Numbered from the stretch's first letter, positions 21,385-35,054 are shown. The stretch: DNA of 64,000 bases from Populus alba (GCF_005239225.2 NC_133302.1:17339357-17403356); one strand, 5' to 3'. Notes: generated from the sequence alone by a model not told the origin. A program made the numbers and translations.

Positions 21385-22917
21385 CTCCTCGTGAAGATGG
21401 GAGAGCAAGTTGTCGTGGTCTGTTCTAACCCCTGAACGAGATCTTCTTCTGCTGCCTCTGCATGGTCTGTCGTGGCCTTACATTCCATGTGTCCTGAGCA
21501 TTGGATGAATACTTGCTCTTATTTTGGAGGAGAGTGAGCTCTCCTGATTAGCTAGTGTATCTCTTGGACTTCTGTTATAATTGGTGGTTGCCTCTGTGAT
21601 TCTTTGCTGGGGCTGCCTCCGGTGGTTATGTTCTGTGGTGGCGTGCAGCCTAATGACCATGGGAAATGTTGTTCATTGGGCTTCTCTTCTCTTCCCTTCT
21701 GCATGAACATGCAGGACTGTGTCTGCATGAATGTGTTTGATAGGCGGGAGTTCAGTGTGCTGGACGTGCTTGATTCCTCGTTCCTGCATGGGGGGAGCAG
21801 CTGTCCAGTGCTGCTATTGGCTGCTAATGCTTCAATTTGCTTTGGCTGTAATGGGGCGTGCATGATTCCTCGTTCCTGCATGGGGGAGCAGCTGTCCAGT
21901 ACTGTTATTGGCTGCTAATGCTTCAATTTGCTTTGGCTGTAATTTGAAGGGTCCGCCTCTCTGCATGGTCCCGTTGCTTAGCTGATGAGAGATAATTCGT
22001 GGCTTGGGCATGCAGGGGTTTATTTCCCAGCCCCTGCATGATCTTCCATTTAATTGGATAGCGTGGGAGCTTCTGAGTGGCTCTGCTCTGTTGTCTAAGC
22101 GTGATGATTAAAGGGCTCTGCCCCCTCTTGATCGTGGCCTTGTTTGATTGCTGCTCCAGCTGTTAGTTGCTTTTGTTTCCTATTCATAGCTGAGCTATTG
22201 CCACCTATTCTCAGCTGCTAGTGCTTTATGGATGGCAGATATTTGTGTCCTATGGGTGGCAGACAGTTATTCTTTTCCTGGTTGATAAGCATTCATGTCT
22301 GCCTATGCTTTCCTTTCCTCGTTGAAGCTGTTGTCTGTGATTTCTTATCACATTGGGGCTTCTCCCTTTCATCACGGGGGGTCCTCTTCTGATGGCTTAT
22401 CGTTATTTATGGATCATCTGTCAACGTCCTGCTTATGTGGGTTTCTTTGCTGCATGGCTTCCTCTCATGCTCATCAGCTTGTCCGTCCTTGGCTCTAGTC
22501 CGTGGGTTCCTGGCTCCCGTCTTTTGATCCCATCTGCTAGATTGGAAGGAGTCCTGATTCGACTAGTCTCTTGATCTGGTGCTGCCGGGTTTGGACGAAG
22601 TTTTGGCTGCTGGTTTCCCTATCCGATGTTCTCATCGTTGGATTGTTGCTTGTTTTTTGGCTCTGTTGCCTGTTCAGATTCTAGGTTGTTCTAGAAAGTT
22701 TGTTCCCTTGGTTTTTTATTCAGCAAGCTTGACTTGCCTATGGATTGTACAAGGGAGTCTGTTCCCTTTGCTTTTGGTTCAGCAACCTTGTCTTGCTTAT
22801 GTGTTAGTTAAGGGACTTTGTTCCCTTTTTCCTTGTATTGCTGGTCTCCAGCATGTACCGCAAGCTTGTCTTGCAAACACTTTTGATCTATACAATACTT
22901 ACATTTGATCAAAAAAA
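20937..22917 (+). mobile_element. 5'-truncated LINE (L1-type) with poly(A) and target duplication
   Basis: The insert ends in eight As (22911-22918). It is flanked by AGAATGTGAAGTGCG at 20922-20936 and 22918-22932, a 15-bp target duplication of the target-primed type. Only the last part of ORF2 and a long 3' untranslated region (21385-22910) remain. Confidence 0.9.
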
Positions 22918-23230
22918 AGAATGTGAAGTGCGGTCTCATTGTAATGGGTGACCTACCCAAAATGGAAAAAATATGAAGTGGGGTCTCATTGTAATGGGTG
23001 ACCTACCCAGATGGAAAAAATATGATGAAGTGCGGTCTCATTGTCATGGGTGACTTACCCAGATGGGAAAAATGTGAAAAACGATCTTATTATGATGGGC
23101 GACCTACCCAGATGGAAAAAATATGAAGAAGTGTGGTCTCATTGTCATGGGTGACCTACCCAGATGGAAAAAATATGAAAAACGGTCTTATTATGATGGG
23201 CGACCTACCCAGATGGAAAGAATGTGATAT

Positions 23231-26200
23231 GACAAGTGTGAAAAATAGGACTTACCTGGCGAAGTCTTGAGGGGATGACAGAAGAAGGGCTGGAAAACTT
23301 GGTGCTTCCTGATAATTCCCGATCATAGGGTTTGAAAACTCGGTGTTTCCTAACTGCAAGGGTTGAAAACTCGAGGCTTCCCGATTGCAAGGTCGATCTA
23401 TTCATTTCTTTGGGATTTTCCTAATGGTAGGGTTCATCCCATCGTCCTTTTATTCCATGATCAAAACCGATTCTTTATTATCATCACCACAATGCTTCTT
23501 TCTTTTTCCACCATCTTGCTCGACCTCATTAAGGATTTTCCTGTAACAATTCAAAAATATGTGCATATGGTTTTTTTTTTTTGAGGTTAGATGATATGCA
23601 TGCATCCTTACCTGATTTGAAATATAGGTCCCCCCCTCTTTGATGCTCCATCGTCGTAGGGTGCCCTTGTTTGTATCCCAAAGCTTTCTTAGTTTTTCAG
23701 ATGCATTGGCTTATTCATGTGCTAGCCATCCACTCAGCTGTAAATGCAGTGCCCATCCCGGGTTGTCTTCGACAATTACTGCTTGCATCGTTCATCAAGC
23801 TTGAGCCTGCCCCCAAGTGTGGTATTGCTTGATTCATCTGTCAGGAGACTCACCCGATAACATCTGTCAGGAGTCGTAGCCATGTTTTATAGGGTAACCC
23901 AAGATGAAGATATGAAAATATCCTTCAAGTGCAGCGTTGCTCATCAATTGCTGCTAAAGTTCACTAGATCATAGAATGTCTCTGAACAAACATTGCCCCT
24001 AATATGATATGAATGCTCGTTCATCAGTTTATACTCAAGAAGGTTTTCCTTTGTCATTGTCAGATGCTGAACATAACTTTCCTGTACTGTGATACTCATC
24101 ATCTGATTCTTTCTTTGCCCCCAACTGATCTAGATACTGTATGTTTTCCTTCTTAAGGTCCACTGAATTGCCCCCAGGTAGTCAACGTCTCAAGGACTTT
24201 TGAGAAGAGTTGATGTTATTTCATGTCAAGGATTCCGCAAACTCAATGAGAGTTTTTCTTTGTTTGACACTCTTTCTTGTTCTAGAATCAAATCTCATGC
24301 TTCAAAGGTCATGTCTATTCAAGTCTAATTGTTGAAATGAAATCAGAGAGATATCAGTGTTTGAAAAGTATTTTTGAAATTCAAGCTTCTTTGGTCAAAG
24401 ACCCAACACATGTCATTCAATGTAGTCCTTCGATTGTCTTGTATTTTGAAAATAGAAATCGACTCGTTGTAAGATTAAAATGGTCTTTCCCATGGTTCTT
24501 TCTGTCCACTTTAAACTCTGATTTTGGGTATACCTTTTTTTGATGGTTTGTGATGAGGTGATATTTTTGTGAATTTCAAATGGCTAGATGCTCAGGCTTG
24601 ATCAAGAAAGGTTGTTTCTTTTCTCAATATTTATTTTATCAGCATGCATAATAACCAGTAGCTTAATTCATGAAGTCACGACCCTTATGGAAAAACTCTT
24701 CAAGTTTTGAGGGCGCCATTTATCAGTTCAAGTTTTGAGGGCTTTTAAAAGCACGTAATGCAGGCTATGGTTCATGGCTATAAAAGAAAGGAATTTCATA
24801 GGCTTAAAAGGTGTTTGAGGGTTTCAACGACCTAGGACCAACATTAACTATTCATCGATTCTCTTTCTCTTGTTGTCATTGTAGAGAAAGTGACATATAA
24901 CCTTGTTAATCTTCAAATATCAGAACTCTCTTAACATAGGTCATAATGCAAATCCAACTTTTTCTTTGATGAATAACTAAAATAATTTTGAAGACATTAG
25001 AGGCTCTATCCGAGACACACCGAAAGACATGAAGCATTGATTTTTCTAGTGTTGACTTTTAGCATTTGCTGTCTTTTCTCAATTGAAAATTGTCTTGCCT
25101 CTCTTAGAATTGATAGGCATTATCCTTCCTTTATCTTTAACTTGTCTTTAAGTGAAGGCAATTTCAACTCATAGCCTTCCTCAAAATTTTCTTATATGCC
25201 CCCAGTCTATGTGTTTTCTTTTAGCCTTCTCTCAATCATTGGACTTTTGTTCTAAGCCTTCCCTTTATCCATTAATGTCTTCAAAATATCTCTCATTTTC
25301 CCCCAGTGTGGGGTGTGATCCTAGTTAGGGTTTCTTTTGAAAAAAAATATTCTATCAGGCTCAAATGGGGACCGCAAGGGATAATATTTCAAGAAATGTG
25401 AAAGGATAAACAAAAATGGCCTTTTCTCATTTCAAGCAAGGTCGGTTAGAACCGATAAATTTTGACCTCATCTAGTGTAATGATTAGAACTTGTAAGATT
25501 CATAATTCACGAGTCCATAACTATTGAATCCACTACATGTCATTATGCATATTGCTAAAACTTAGCTATATGATGTGTGGTTCAATTTATGTGTGAGCTC
25601 AAAATTTGTTCAGTCACCTCATGTCATTTCAACAAGAGTCGAGTCATTTCTGCAATCAAAACACTTTTAATCTTCAGGATTGATTAACCTTTATCGCATG
25701 TTGGAGTTTGATCAAAACATTTTGTCAGAATAAAATGTTAAACATCTGTTGATTTCAAAACAACAAAGAGACAAAAGCAAGACATGTTTTGGTAAAGGAT
25801 GAGATGTGATCCCAAAACAAAATACAGAATTCCATAACAATATGATTGACATTTCATCACCATTCTTGAATCAGCTTTTCTGGCAATATTCGCATTTTGC
25901 CAAGCACTTTCGATCACATGTCATTCTGAAGACTTTCGGGGGACAATATAGCCAATGACACCCTCCTTCACCGACTCCACTTGTCTCTTGCTCACCAACT
26001 TTCGGACTCAATTCTTGCAATTCTTGAAACTATTGAATTGAAATGGTTAAGGACCCTACCATGACATCACATCTCTTGTATGGATTATTCCACCTAGAAA
26101 ACGGTGGTTACATGGGATTTGTCGAAGTCGAGTAAAAGTCTGGAATCAGGCAGATGCTAGTAAATAAACTCACATGGCAACTATTCAATTGAAATTCTTG

Positions 26201-28259
26201 CAACTATTCCATTGGAATGGTCGAGGACCCCACCATCACATCACATCTATTGTATGGATTATACCACATGGCAAATGAACGTCTATCTTTGGCAAAGACA
26301 TTTGGAGTAGCCGATGATACAGCGAGACTTTGGCTAGACCACATAATTAAGGTTTCCCACCGCCAGAGTCTTCTTTTGATTCATCTCTCATCATTGTTCT
26401 GGAATCCTTGACAGAACCTTCAATCTTTCCCCTCTTCATAACTTGTCCAATTCCCTCATCAATCCTCACAACATCATGTCAATCTTCCAATGTTGTTGTT
26501 TTAGGATTATGGGAAACCCTTCAATAGCTAGGTAAATCTTGGCAGCGCATAAAAAACAAAAGAGTGTGGAATCCCACATGTGTCAAAACTGGAAGAGAAC
26601 CTGATGAATCTTAAACTCTTTTATTTCCTCTTTGATTCCTCACTGACAGTGCAACAAACAACCACTTTGTCGTTTTAATGCCAATACTAGGAGAAATTTG
26701 TGGTCAATATGAAACTACTGCATCCCTTCTTAGATTTCCCATTTGCATATCCACAAATAGATTCCTGCCGAGAGATCTCTGCTACGTTGAAGTTTGATGT
26801 CTGCTCATGTTTTCCAAACCAAGTCTGGCTCTTCAACCTACTACAGTGTCTTCGTGCTGAAACTGATGAGAGAAATATTTGTAGCATATGCAATTAGTAG
26901 ATCCCCTCTTGCACTCTTAACTTGCAGCATCATAAACCGATTTTTTTTTTGTAGAGAGAGCTCTGCCACGTTGAAGTTCGATGACTACTCATATTTTCAG
27001 ACCAGGCCTAACTCCTCTTCCTACTACAATGTTTTGCTCGTGCCACTAGTGGGAAAAAGTTTCAAAGCATGTGTAATTAATACATCCCTTTTTTGCATTT
27101 CCCCTTGGCAGATCACTAAATAAATCTCTACAAAGAGAGCTCTACCACATAGAAGTTCAGTGTTTAATCATGGTTTTTCATACCAACATCTTGTGCTGCT
27201 GAAAGGGAATTGAGCTCGTAATTGGGGTAACTTCAAAGAAGACTAATGCACCATGTACAGAAGGCTAGTAGTCGTTTAGTTCCATTAGATGATGTGGAGG
27301 TGATGAACACTTAACATTGCAATTGGACAACAACCAGAGTTGTCATTAGTTGATGACTGAAGGCATTGTTGCTGTCGTTCATGACTGAAAAGGAGAGATA
27401 CAACTTCAATTGGATGTGAACAAGCAGTGTTCCCACAGAAGACTGTGCAGACACTCTCTTTCCATTTGATGCTCAACACTTGTTCGAGCGGATCTCAGTC
27501 CAGCTACTTCACCTTTGATGCTCTCAACCTTAATCTGATAATGAGCCTCTATCTGACTCCTTTGTTAACTTCCCTCATCTTTCTTCAATCACGTACAGCA
27601 CAGCTTGTACAGGGGACCTACCTCCAACCCGGTACATGCATGATAAATGTATGAACATGTAATCTATATGATGAACTCGCCCTTCAAGGGGTGACAATAT
27701 GGTCATAACTCTTGTATGATGGAACAAGAATCGTGATTTTTGCCCAAACTCTACAATGAAAATTTTCAGAGTGACAACCAATGTGTCACCCACAAGTCTT
27801 GAGTTCAAGATGCTTCAAGAAGGGTTTGCCCTGATGCAAATAACGATAGCACATACAACCTAAGGACAGGTTCTATTCATTATGTGAACAAGGGTAGATT
27901 TTCTATTTGGTCTCAAAAGGGTCTCATATCTGCCCAGTGACGTTCTTCGTAAAGACAGTATGGGGGCGTTGCAAGGAATAGTAAGGCACGTATACCCACC
28001 ATTACCAAGCAGGAACTCAAATATGAGTTGGGTGTTTCACGCATCTGAACCCTGACCAATAGTCTTAGGGCAGATCGCTAGTTCCCCACCTAACCTAGAA
28101 GCTTGTGTGTGCTTCTCAAAATAAATACAAGTGATGTATGAAACAATTCTATAAAATGCATGGAAAAAAATATTAACAAAAAGATAAAAAATGCAAAAAC
28201 TTAAACACATCAAATACACAAAGCTTAGTCCAATAATGTTAGAAACAGTACCTTCCCCA
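23231..28259 (-). other. Non-coding interior of the large LTR element
   Basis: Five kilobases contain only short frames (75-110 codons at most) with no recognised domain. Loose repeats exist, for example two variants around 26040 and 26215 of a sequence containing ATCACATCTNTTGTATGGAT, and three imperfect copies at about 26750-27140 around GAGAGNTCTNCCACGTTGAAG. I see no gag, protease or polymerase motif on either strand. Confidence 0.6.
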
Positions 28260-28844
28260 CACTACCATAAATTCGCTAAATACCAACGGACTCACCGACG
28301 GAATTTTTTCTGTCGGTATTTTTCGGTCATTACCGATCGAATTACCGACAGAAAATTCAGAATTAATGAAAAAAGGGCGGGTAGATGGCGCCAAGGTTTT
28401 GGCGGGTGATTTTGCCGACGGAATCACCGACGAAATTAAAACCTGGGGCCCGTACACGTGATGGGACCTGTTCACCGTCAATAATACCGACAAAATCACC
28501 GACAGATTTGAAATGCCAGATCCGTACCGGTGACGTGACCGGTGCACCGTTAAAAATATCGACGGAATCACCGAGGGATTTGAATAGCAGGTCCGTGCGG
28601 TGACGTGTCGATTGCCCGTCAGAATAAAACCGACGGTAATGCCGTCGGCAAAAGTGAATATATGGCCACTCTGCCGACACACTCCTCCCCCATTTCTCCT
28701 TCTTCTTCCTAATCCTAACCCTCCCCATCTGCAAATAACCAGCCCCCCCTCGCCCCAAAACAAAAATCTTCCTCATCTCAGCACAACAAGTTGTATTTCT
28801 TGAAGTTTTGTGGTCACAGTATCCGTGTTTTGATTTACCGACGG

Positions 28845-30685
28845 ACATGCATTGAACATATCAAGGCTTGTTAACATAGAGGACTGCTGATTGTATTGAA
28901 TGAAGAGTCATGACTGCCACGTGTTTATGCAAACACTCATCCCATTAGCTTTTCGTGATTTGTTGCTAAAGGGAATATGGGATGCACTAACGGAGATCAG
29001 TCATTTCTTCAGAGATATATGCTCCAGCAAGATGAATGTTGAGCACATTGAGATGCTTCAAACGAATATCATCAAGACACTATGCAAACTTGAGATGATA
29101 TTCCCTCCATTTTTTGACTCAATGGAGCATCTCCCTATACATCTACCGTTCGAGGCAAAAGCTGGAGGACCAGTCCAGTATAGATGGATGTACCCATTCG
29201 AACGGTGAGATATTACAGTTGCAATGGAATTCATATCTTAAAGTATTTTCTATGTTTTTCTTATTTGAAAATACTTGAATTGTACTTCAATGCAGGTACT
29301 TGTTTAATCTAAAAAAAAAGGTTAAGAACAAGGCGCATGTTGAGGCTTCGATAACTAAGGTCTATATTGTTGAAGAGATATCAACATTTATCTCGTACTA
29401 TTTCGAACCTCATCTGAGAACAAGAATCAATCGCGTTCCACGGCATGACGATGGCGGTGAATTGCCTTCCAGTGGGAACTTGTCAATATTCTCCAATACT
29501 GGACGACCCACACCTAAAAATGTCGTAAGAGGAAGATATTTGTCGGAAATAGAATTCAAACAAGCACACAACTATGTTCTATTTAACTGTGATGAGCTGA
29601 GACCATTTATTCAGTAAGTCTATATATGTGTAATACTAATTAAACTTTGTCAGTAATATACTGTTAATTATATATTGTAATATCATACAATCATTATCAC
29701 TTGCAGGCAACATCGACAATATTTGCTCTCCAATAACTCGCAGCTGACCGAATCCCAGATCTTTCAATTACAAGATGAACAATTTGCCACATGGTTCAGA
29801 ACACATGTAAGCACTATCACAAACTCATTCTAACGTATGCATGTCATTACAAGATTCTCGTTCATTTACCGTGTATTGATGTACATTTAATTACATATAT
29901 TTACAAGGTTTATCAAATGGGAAGGAGTGTGCCCAAGTCATTGTCTTCACTAAGCCTCGGCCCTGAAAGAAAAGTTAAGTGCTACAACGGGTATTTTGTC
30001 AATGGATATGTTTTCCATACTGAAGAATACGGGCAAGGAAGAAAGACATACAACTGTGGTGTTTGTGTTAAGGGATCCACAAGTAGCCAGTTAGAAGTTG
30101 ACTACTATGGTAGATTAGAAGAGGTCATCGAAACTGCAATATCATAGCGAGCAGAAATAAAAAGTGTTTTTATTCAAATGCTATTGGTATGACACGACGG
30201 ACAGAGGAATCAGAGTTGATCTGCACCATGGTCTGGTCGAAATCAACTCAAAAGCTAGACTCCACAACATAAACGATGTCTTTGTTTTCGCAAAGCAATG
30301 TCAACAAGTTTATTACACATACACCCCTTCATTTAGAAAGGATCGATCAAGAGTTGATTGGTTGTCCGTTTTAAAAATGAAACCACGGGGTCGTGTCGAG
30401 GTTGTTCAGGATGAGAACGAAGACACAAGTGTGCGAGATGAAGTCTTTCAAGTTCGTGAGTTGGTTGAGCCATATCGAGCTGCTCCTTCGATTGAATTGG
30501 AAGAAAATTCAAATTTTCAAGTTCTCGATGATAGTCTTGTTGATATTGACGGAGAGGAGTTGAATGTTGTTCTCAGCTTAAGCGGACAAGCAAATGTCGA
30601 TGAAGAAAATGATATCCATATTGAAGATTGCGATGAAGATGATGACAATTCAATTGATGAGGAAGAAGAAGAAAATTCCGACTAA
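28845..30685 (+). pseudogene. Deleted TNP2-type transposase of CACTA-2
   Basis: Only the end of exon 1 (about 28850-29204), exon 2 (29296-29613), exon 3 (29707-29806) and exon 4 (29908-30685) remain. The left junction joins leader DNA (TTTACCGACGGA, matching copy 1 near 6940) to late exon 1 (GGACATGCAT, copy 1 near 9184), sharing GGA. The transposase core is therefore absent. In exon 4 an added base near 30130 (GAAACTG versus GAACTG in copy 1) shifts the frame and leads to a stop at 30145-30147. The codon mutated to TAG in copy 1 is still CAG here. The DUF4218/DUF4216 parts are otherwise very like copy 1. Confidence 0.9.
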
Positions 30686-30879
30686 TTATGAAAATGAAGC
30701 CCTATGTAAAAACATTTGTCTCATGTAATTTAGATTATAGATGATGTATTTTGTAAAACAAAATATTTACTGTTTAAGCAATGTGGTTATTGTTTTATGT
30801 GATGGACAGTTTATCAGTTAAGTTTTTGCAGGAAGGTAAACATGCAATACAAAGACAACCTTTCCTGCATAATGCAAAC

Positions 30880-31500
30880 TTACCGACGTCCATACCGACG
30901 GATAACAATCCGTCGGTATCTCATAGAGAGTTCGAAATTAATTACGCGAAATGCCACCAACACCGACGACATTACCGACGGATTCACCGACAACTACACC
31001 GACGGATTCTAGTCTGTCGATATATCATAGAGAGTTCGAAAACAATTACAACAAAATGCCACCTTGACCGACGGATATACCGACGTAATTAAATCCGTCG
31101 GCATCTCACAGAGAGTTCGAAAATATGGCAAAATCATCGACAGGAATCCGACGGATTATAGTCCGTCGGCATATCACAGTGAGCTCAAAAATATTTAGAA
31201 CAAAATGCCACAATCACCGACGGATTCACCGACAGATTTTTCGACGCTAATACCGACGGAACTATTCCGTCGGTAATTTGTCGGTCACACATATTACCGA
31301 CAGAAATACCGACGGACCGCGCGATTTCCAATGTGTGTGAATTAATGCACCTCTGAACTTGTCAGATTACCGACGGAATCACCGACGAATGTCGAAAAAT
31401 ATGGAGGGCTTTTAAAAATTCGGTGCGAAATTCAAAAATTACCGAGGGATTTTTGACCTGTTACCGATAGAATTGTTGACCTTTTATTCCGTCGGTAAAA
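30880..31500. repeat. Internal CACTA-motif array of copy 2
   Basis: It has the same palindromic ACCGACGGA/TCCGTCGGT units with ATCTCA(T/C)AGAGAGTTCGAA as in copy 1, more degenerate and in a different number. Its conserved place between the two genes argues against chance. Confidence 0.8.
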
Positions 31501-32813
31501 CTACCCTATAAGTTCCAGCCCCCGCCGCTTCGCCTCATTTTTTCTTCTTCTCCCCGCGCCGCTTCTCTTCTCTTCTCCTCCGTTTTGCCCTAAATCCTTC
31601 AAGAATTTCACCTTCAATCTCTAGCAAGATTTAGTGTTGTGAATCTTCCTCAAATTAAAAGGTATGTGTTTTTTTCCAATTTATTTTATTTACTTTTAAT
31701 TTATTTTTAGTTGTTTTTATTTTTTTTTTATTTTGTTGTTTTAGTGTTTTTTTTTTTGTAATGTAGATAAAGTTTTGAATTTATCACATTATTAAGGTAT
31801 GTATATTTCGTTCCTTTTATTGATGTAGGTTGTTTTTTTTTTTTAATTTTTGAATATTTTTTATTGTTTTGTTGTCATAATTATAATGATTAATTTGTTG
31901 AATTATAATTGTTAATGTTGAATTATAATGATTAATTTGTTGAAGTATAATTTGTTGAATTTATTTTTTGTCATATTTTTTATTGTTTTGAATATAATTA
32001 TTGATTAATTTGTTGAATTATAATTGTTAATGTTGAATTATAATGATTAATTTGTTGAATTATAATTTGTTGAATTTATTGAATTTATTTTTTTGTCATA
32101 TTTTTTATTGTTTTGAATATAATTATTGATTAATTTGTTGAATTATAATTGTTAATGTTGAATTATAATGATTAATTTGTTGAATTTATTGAATTTATTT
32201 TTTGTCATATTTTTATTGTTTTGAATATAATTATTGATTAATTTGTTGAATTATAATTGTTAATGTTGAATTTACCTTAGAATTAATAATTAGATATGTT
32301 GGAATAATTAGTATTTTTTTTTTTATATTATTGCATGATTTGTGTTTAATTGTTTCCATTGATTTTATTTGTTAGGCTATAATTCTTTTTTATTTATTTA
32401 ATATATTTTATTGTTGTATTGCCATAATTATTTAATCATTTGTTGAATTAATATTGTTAATGTTGAATTTATCCTAGATTTAATAATTGAATAGGTTGGA
32501 AGAATTATTAATTTTACTCTAACTTGAATGATTTGTGTTTAATTGTTTCTATTTATTTTGAATTTATAGTTTTGTTGTATTGACATAATTATTGAATAAT
32601 TTGTGAATTGTAATTGTTAACGTTGAATTTATCTTAGGATTAATAGTTGAATATGTTGGAAATAATTAGCATAGATTGGTTCAATTGGTTGTGGCTATTG
32701 TTAATATTTGCAGGTTTGTAGATTTGGGTAGTATCCAGTATAGGGGAGGTGCTGCCGATTTTTTTTTTAACTTTTGAATTTTATTATACAATTATTTATA
32801 TAAAATTGTTTAG

Positions 32814-34424
32814 ATGCGCAAAATGAAAACCAGAGCTGGTCGTTCACGTCCAATCGAATCAAGTTCGTCTAGCAGCGATGATGATGTTTCCTTAGGTGCC
32901 TCTCAAGAAGAGGCACCTACACCACCTGCGCCGTCAACCGATGCTGCCTCTTCCAGCGATGTTTCATATCGCAGAAGCGGCGTGCCTTTGCAGCGGAATC
33001 AATTTACCCGCAAAGTACGAGGCACAGTGGAAGGACGATCTTTCAATGTAAGTTTGTTAAGGTTTTAGTTTTTTTTATATAAAAAAAAACAAATTTAAAA
33101 CATAATTTACGAAGTAAGTAATCACTATTTCATTAATTTCATTTCTTTTTAGGTTCACAAACATTAAGGCCAGATTTGAGGTTCATGTTAATATATAATT
33201 TTCAGCTTATTTCTAATAAATTCTAGTTATAATTGTAAATAAATTATTAATATTTTAAAAAATTATTTTTTTATACACAGCATCGATTCTGCTAGGACGA
33301 TGAACATGACACTGTTCTGAGGAGGGGGTGGGAAAATCATGCGGCAATTAGGTAACATCGAAAACAATACGACTTTTTTTTTACATAATTATTTATGTTT
33401 CGAAATGTAATTTTTTCGTGCGTGAATTAGGTTGCGTGATTTTTGGTATGACACCCAGAAAAAAGCAAAAAAAACAGCGAGGGATAAGGGGTTCCAAGGC
33501 TGGAACGATGTTGCGGTTTGGAGGGATTTCAAACCAATATACATCCCGGAAGATATATGGCCGCACTATCTTCAACACGTGACGTATAAATGGTTCACTC
33601 GACGCTCATAGTCCGGTGTTGGCAACCGGAATCGGCCAATTCATGGCTCGGTGACAACGCACACCAGCGGCTCCGTTCCGTTTGCTGCACATGCAAAACG
33701 GATGGTAAGATTAATTTAAATGAAATATATCGTTCAATTAATTTGTTGTTAATACATTTTTTTCATTATAGGCTACGTCTCTTGGACGTGAGCCGAGCCC
33801 TATGGAGCTGTTTGTGGAGACGCACGTGCGGAGTCATGACCGCCAAAAGGGGATGCAACAGTTCATTGACAACCGTGCTCAACAGTTTGTGGTATGTTTG
33901 TTCAACCATTTTATTTTGTAAGTTATTATTATGTTTATTGAATTGAATATGATGATTTTTTTTTTCAGGAGACCTATAATAATCGGTTGAGGGAGAGATA
34001 CGGGGACGATCCTTCGACCCATCCGGAATTCAATCCGGATTTGTGGATGGAGGCTCGATCGTCAGGTGGACCCGATAAAAATCGGGTTTACGGGCTCTCC
34101 AACACTATCGCCGCCAACTTGCGGTCGACCGGTACTGCTTCAACCGTTGGGAGCTCCCAATCTGTATCGAGCTCCCAATCTAAGGAGTTTGTGGCCTTGC
34201 AGCAAAGGTGCGACCACCTATCGGAGGCATACACACAACTCAAAGAAGAGCAAAGATTGGCGAACGAACAACACAGAGCAGAGTCTGAACAACAAAGAGC
34301 GGCCTATGAAGAGCTTCGTCAAATGGTCATGAACATGATACAAGGTGGAACATGTGCGCCTAATCCTTTTTGGCCGCCTAACCCCCATCCTCCTCCTCCT
34401 CCTCCTCCTCCACCTTTATATTAA
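32814..34424 (+). pseudogene. TNPA-like gene of CACTA-2, several lesions
   Basis: The start (MRKMKTRAGR, Ser-rich) and the last exon (33963-34424, coiled coil and proline run) are kept. Exon 1 has an added base near 33012 (CGCAAAGTACGAGG versus CGCCAGTTCGAGG) that changes its end. Exon 2 has lost about 105 bases (33150-33180). Exon 3 has TAG for Trp (CTGCTAGGACG, about 33292). The final exon is open, unlike in copy 1. The two copies therefore died by different mutations. Confidence 0.85.
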
Positions 34425-35044
34425 TTTTTAATAAACATTATTTACATTTAAAATTTTGTTTAATGTTTTTTTGAAACACATTCATTTTGTAATGAATATT
34501 ATTTCCCTTTGAGTTTTTGTTGCTTAATATAAATTTTATTTGCATAATTGGTTTGTATTACCATTAATTTATATTATTTTTTCTAAATATTTAAAAAACA
34601 AATAAAAAAAAACAATTACACAGGGATTTACCGACGGAATAACTCCGTCGGCATTGGGCAGTGTCTGCCACCATCACCCACCATCACCGACATATTCACC
34701 GACAGAAATAATCCATCGGTATAAATTTACCGACTAATTTACAAACGGAAATATTCGGTCGGTATCAAATATCACCGACACTTTTGTCGACGGAGTTAGG
34801 CCGTCGGTATTTACATAACACTGGGAAACTTTTTTTTTTTTTGGCGCGCGCACGGTCCGTCGGTAAAAGTTTTTTTTGTATTTCCGACCGATATAGCGAC
34901 GGACTGTGGAATCACCGACAAAAGGTATTCCAACAAGAGTATTCCGTCGGTAATATAGTCGGTAAATACTTTACCGACGAACGTTCTATCACACACCGAC
35001 GGAATATTTCCATCGGTAAAACTGTGAAATCTTGTAGTGCCAGT

Positions 35045-35054
35045 GGAGTCGCCA
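35045..35054 (-). other. Primer-binding site of the large LTR element
   Basis: The minus strand reads TGGCGACTCC three bases outside the LTR end. Removing CACTA-2 with one CCA copy extends the match to TGGCGACTCCACTGGGGA (18 bases). I recognise this as the Arg-tRNA type primer site of Ogre-like elements; the tRNA assignment is from memory and was not computed. Confidence 0.65.

Larger units (their letters stand above)
20730..23230. repeat. Tandem array B (about 50-60-bp unit), split by a LINE
   Basis: The units read roughly GGTCTCATTGTAATGGGTGA then CCTACCCAGATGGAAA and an A-rich end. About four lie at 20738-20936 and six at 22918-23230. The LINE at 20937-22917 interrupts one unit. The core CCAGATGG is the reverse complement of CCATCTGG in array A. 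Confidence 0.85.
28260..35039 (+). mobile_element. CACTA transposon, copy 2 (internally deleted)
   Basis: The tips CACTACCATAAATTCGC and AAATCTTGTAGTG match copy 1. The target duplication is CCA (28257-28259 and 35040-35042). At 6,780 bp it is 2.5 kb shorter than copy 1, mainly because the first about 650 codons of the transposase gene are missing. It sits inside the primer-binding site of the large LTR element. Both encoded genes are broken, yet the termini and subterminal repeats are kept, so another copy could still move it. Confidence 0.95.

Noticed and set aside
21478..22908. Several frames of 60-110 codons downstream of the LINE ORF2
   Set aside because: They fall in the LINE's 3' untranslated region and show no domain or consistent composition.
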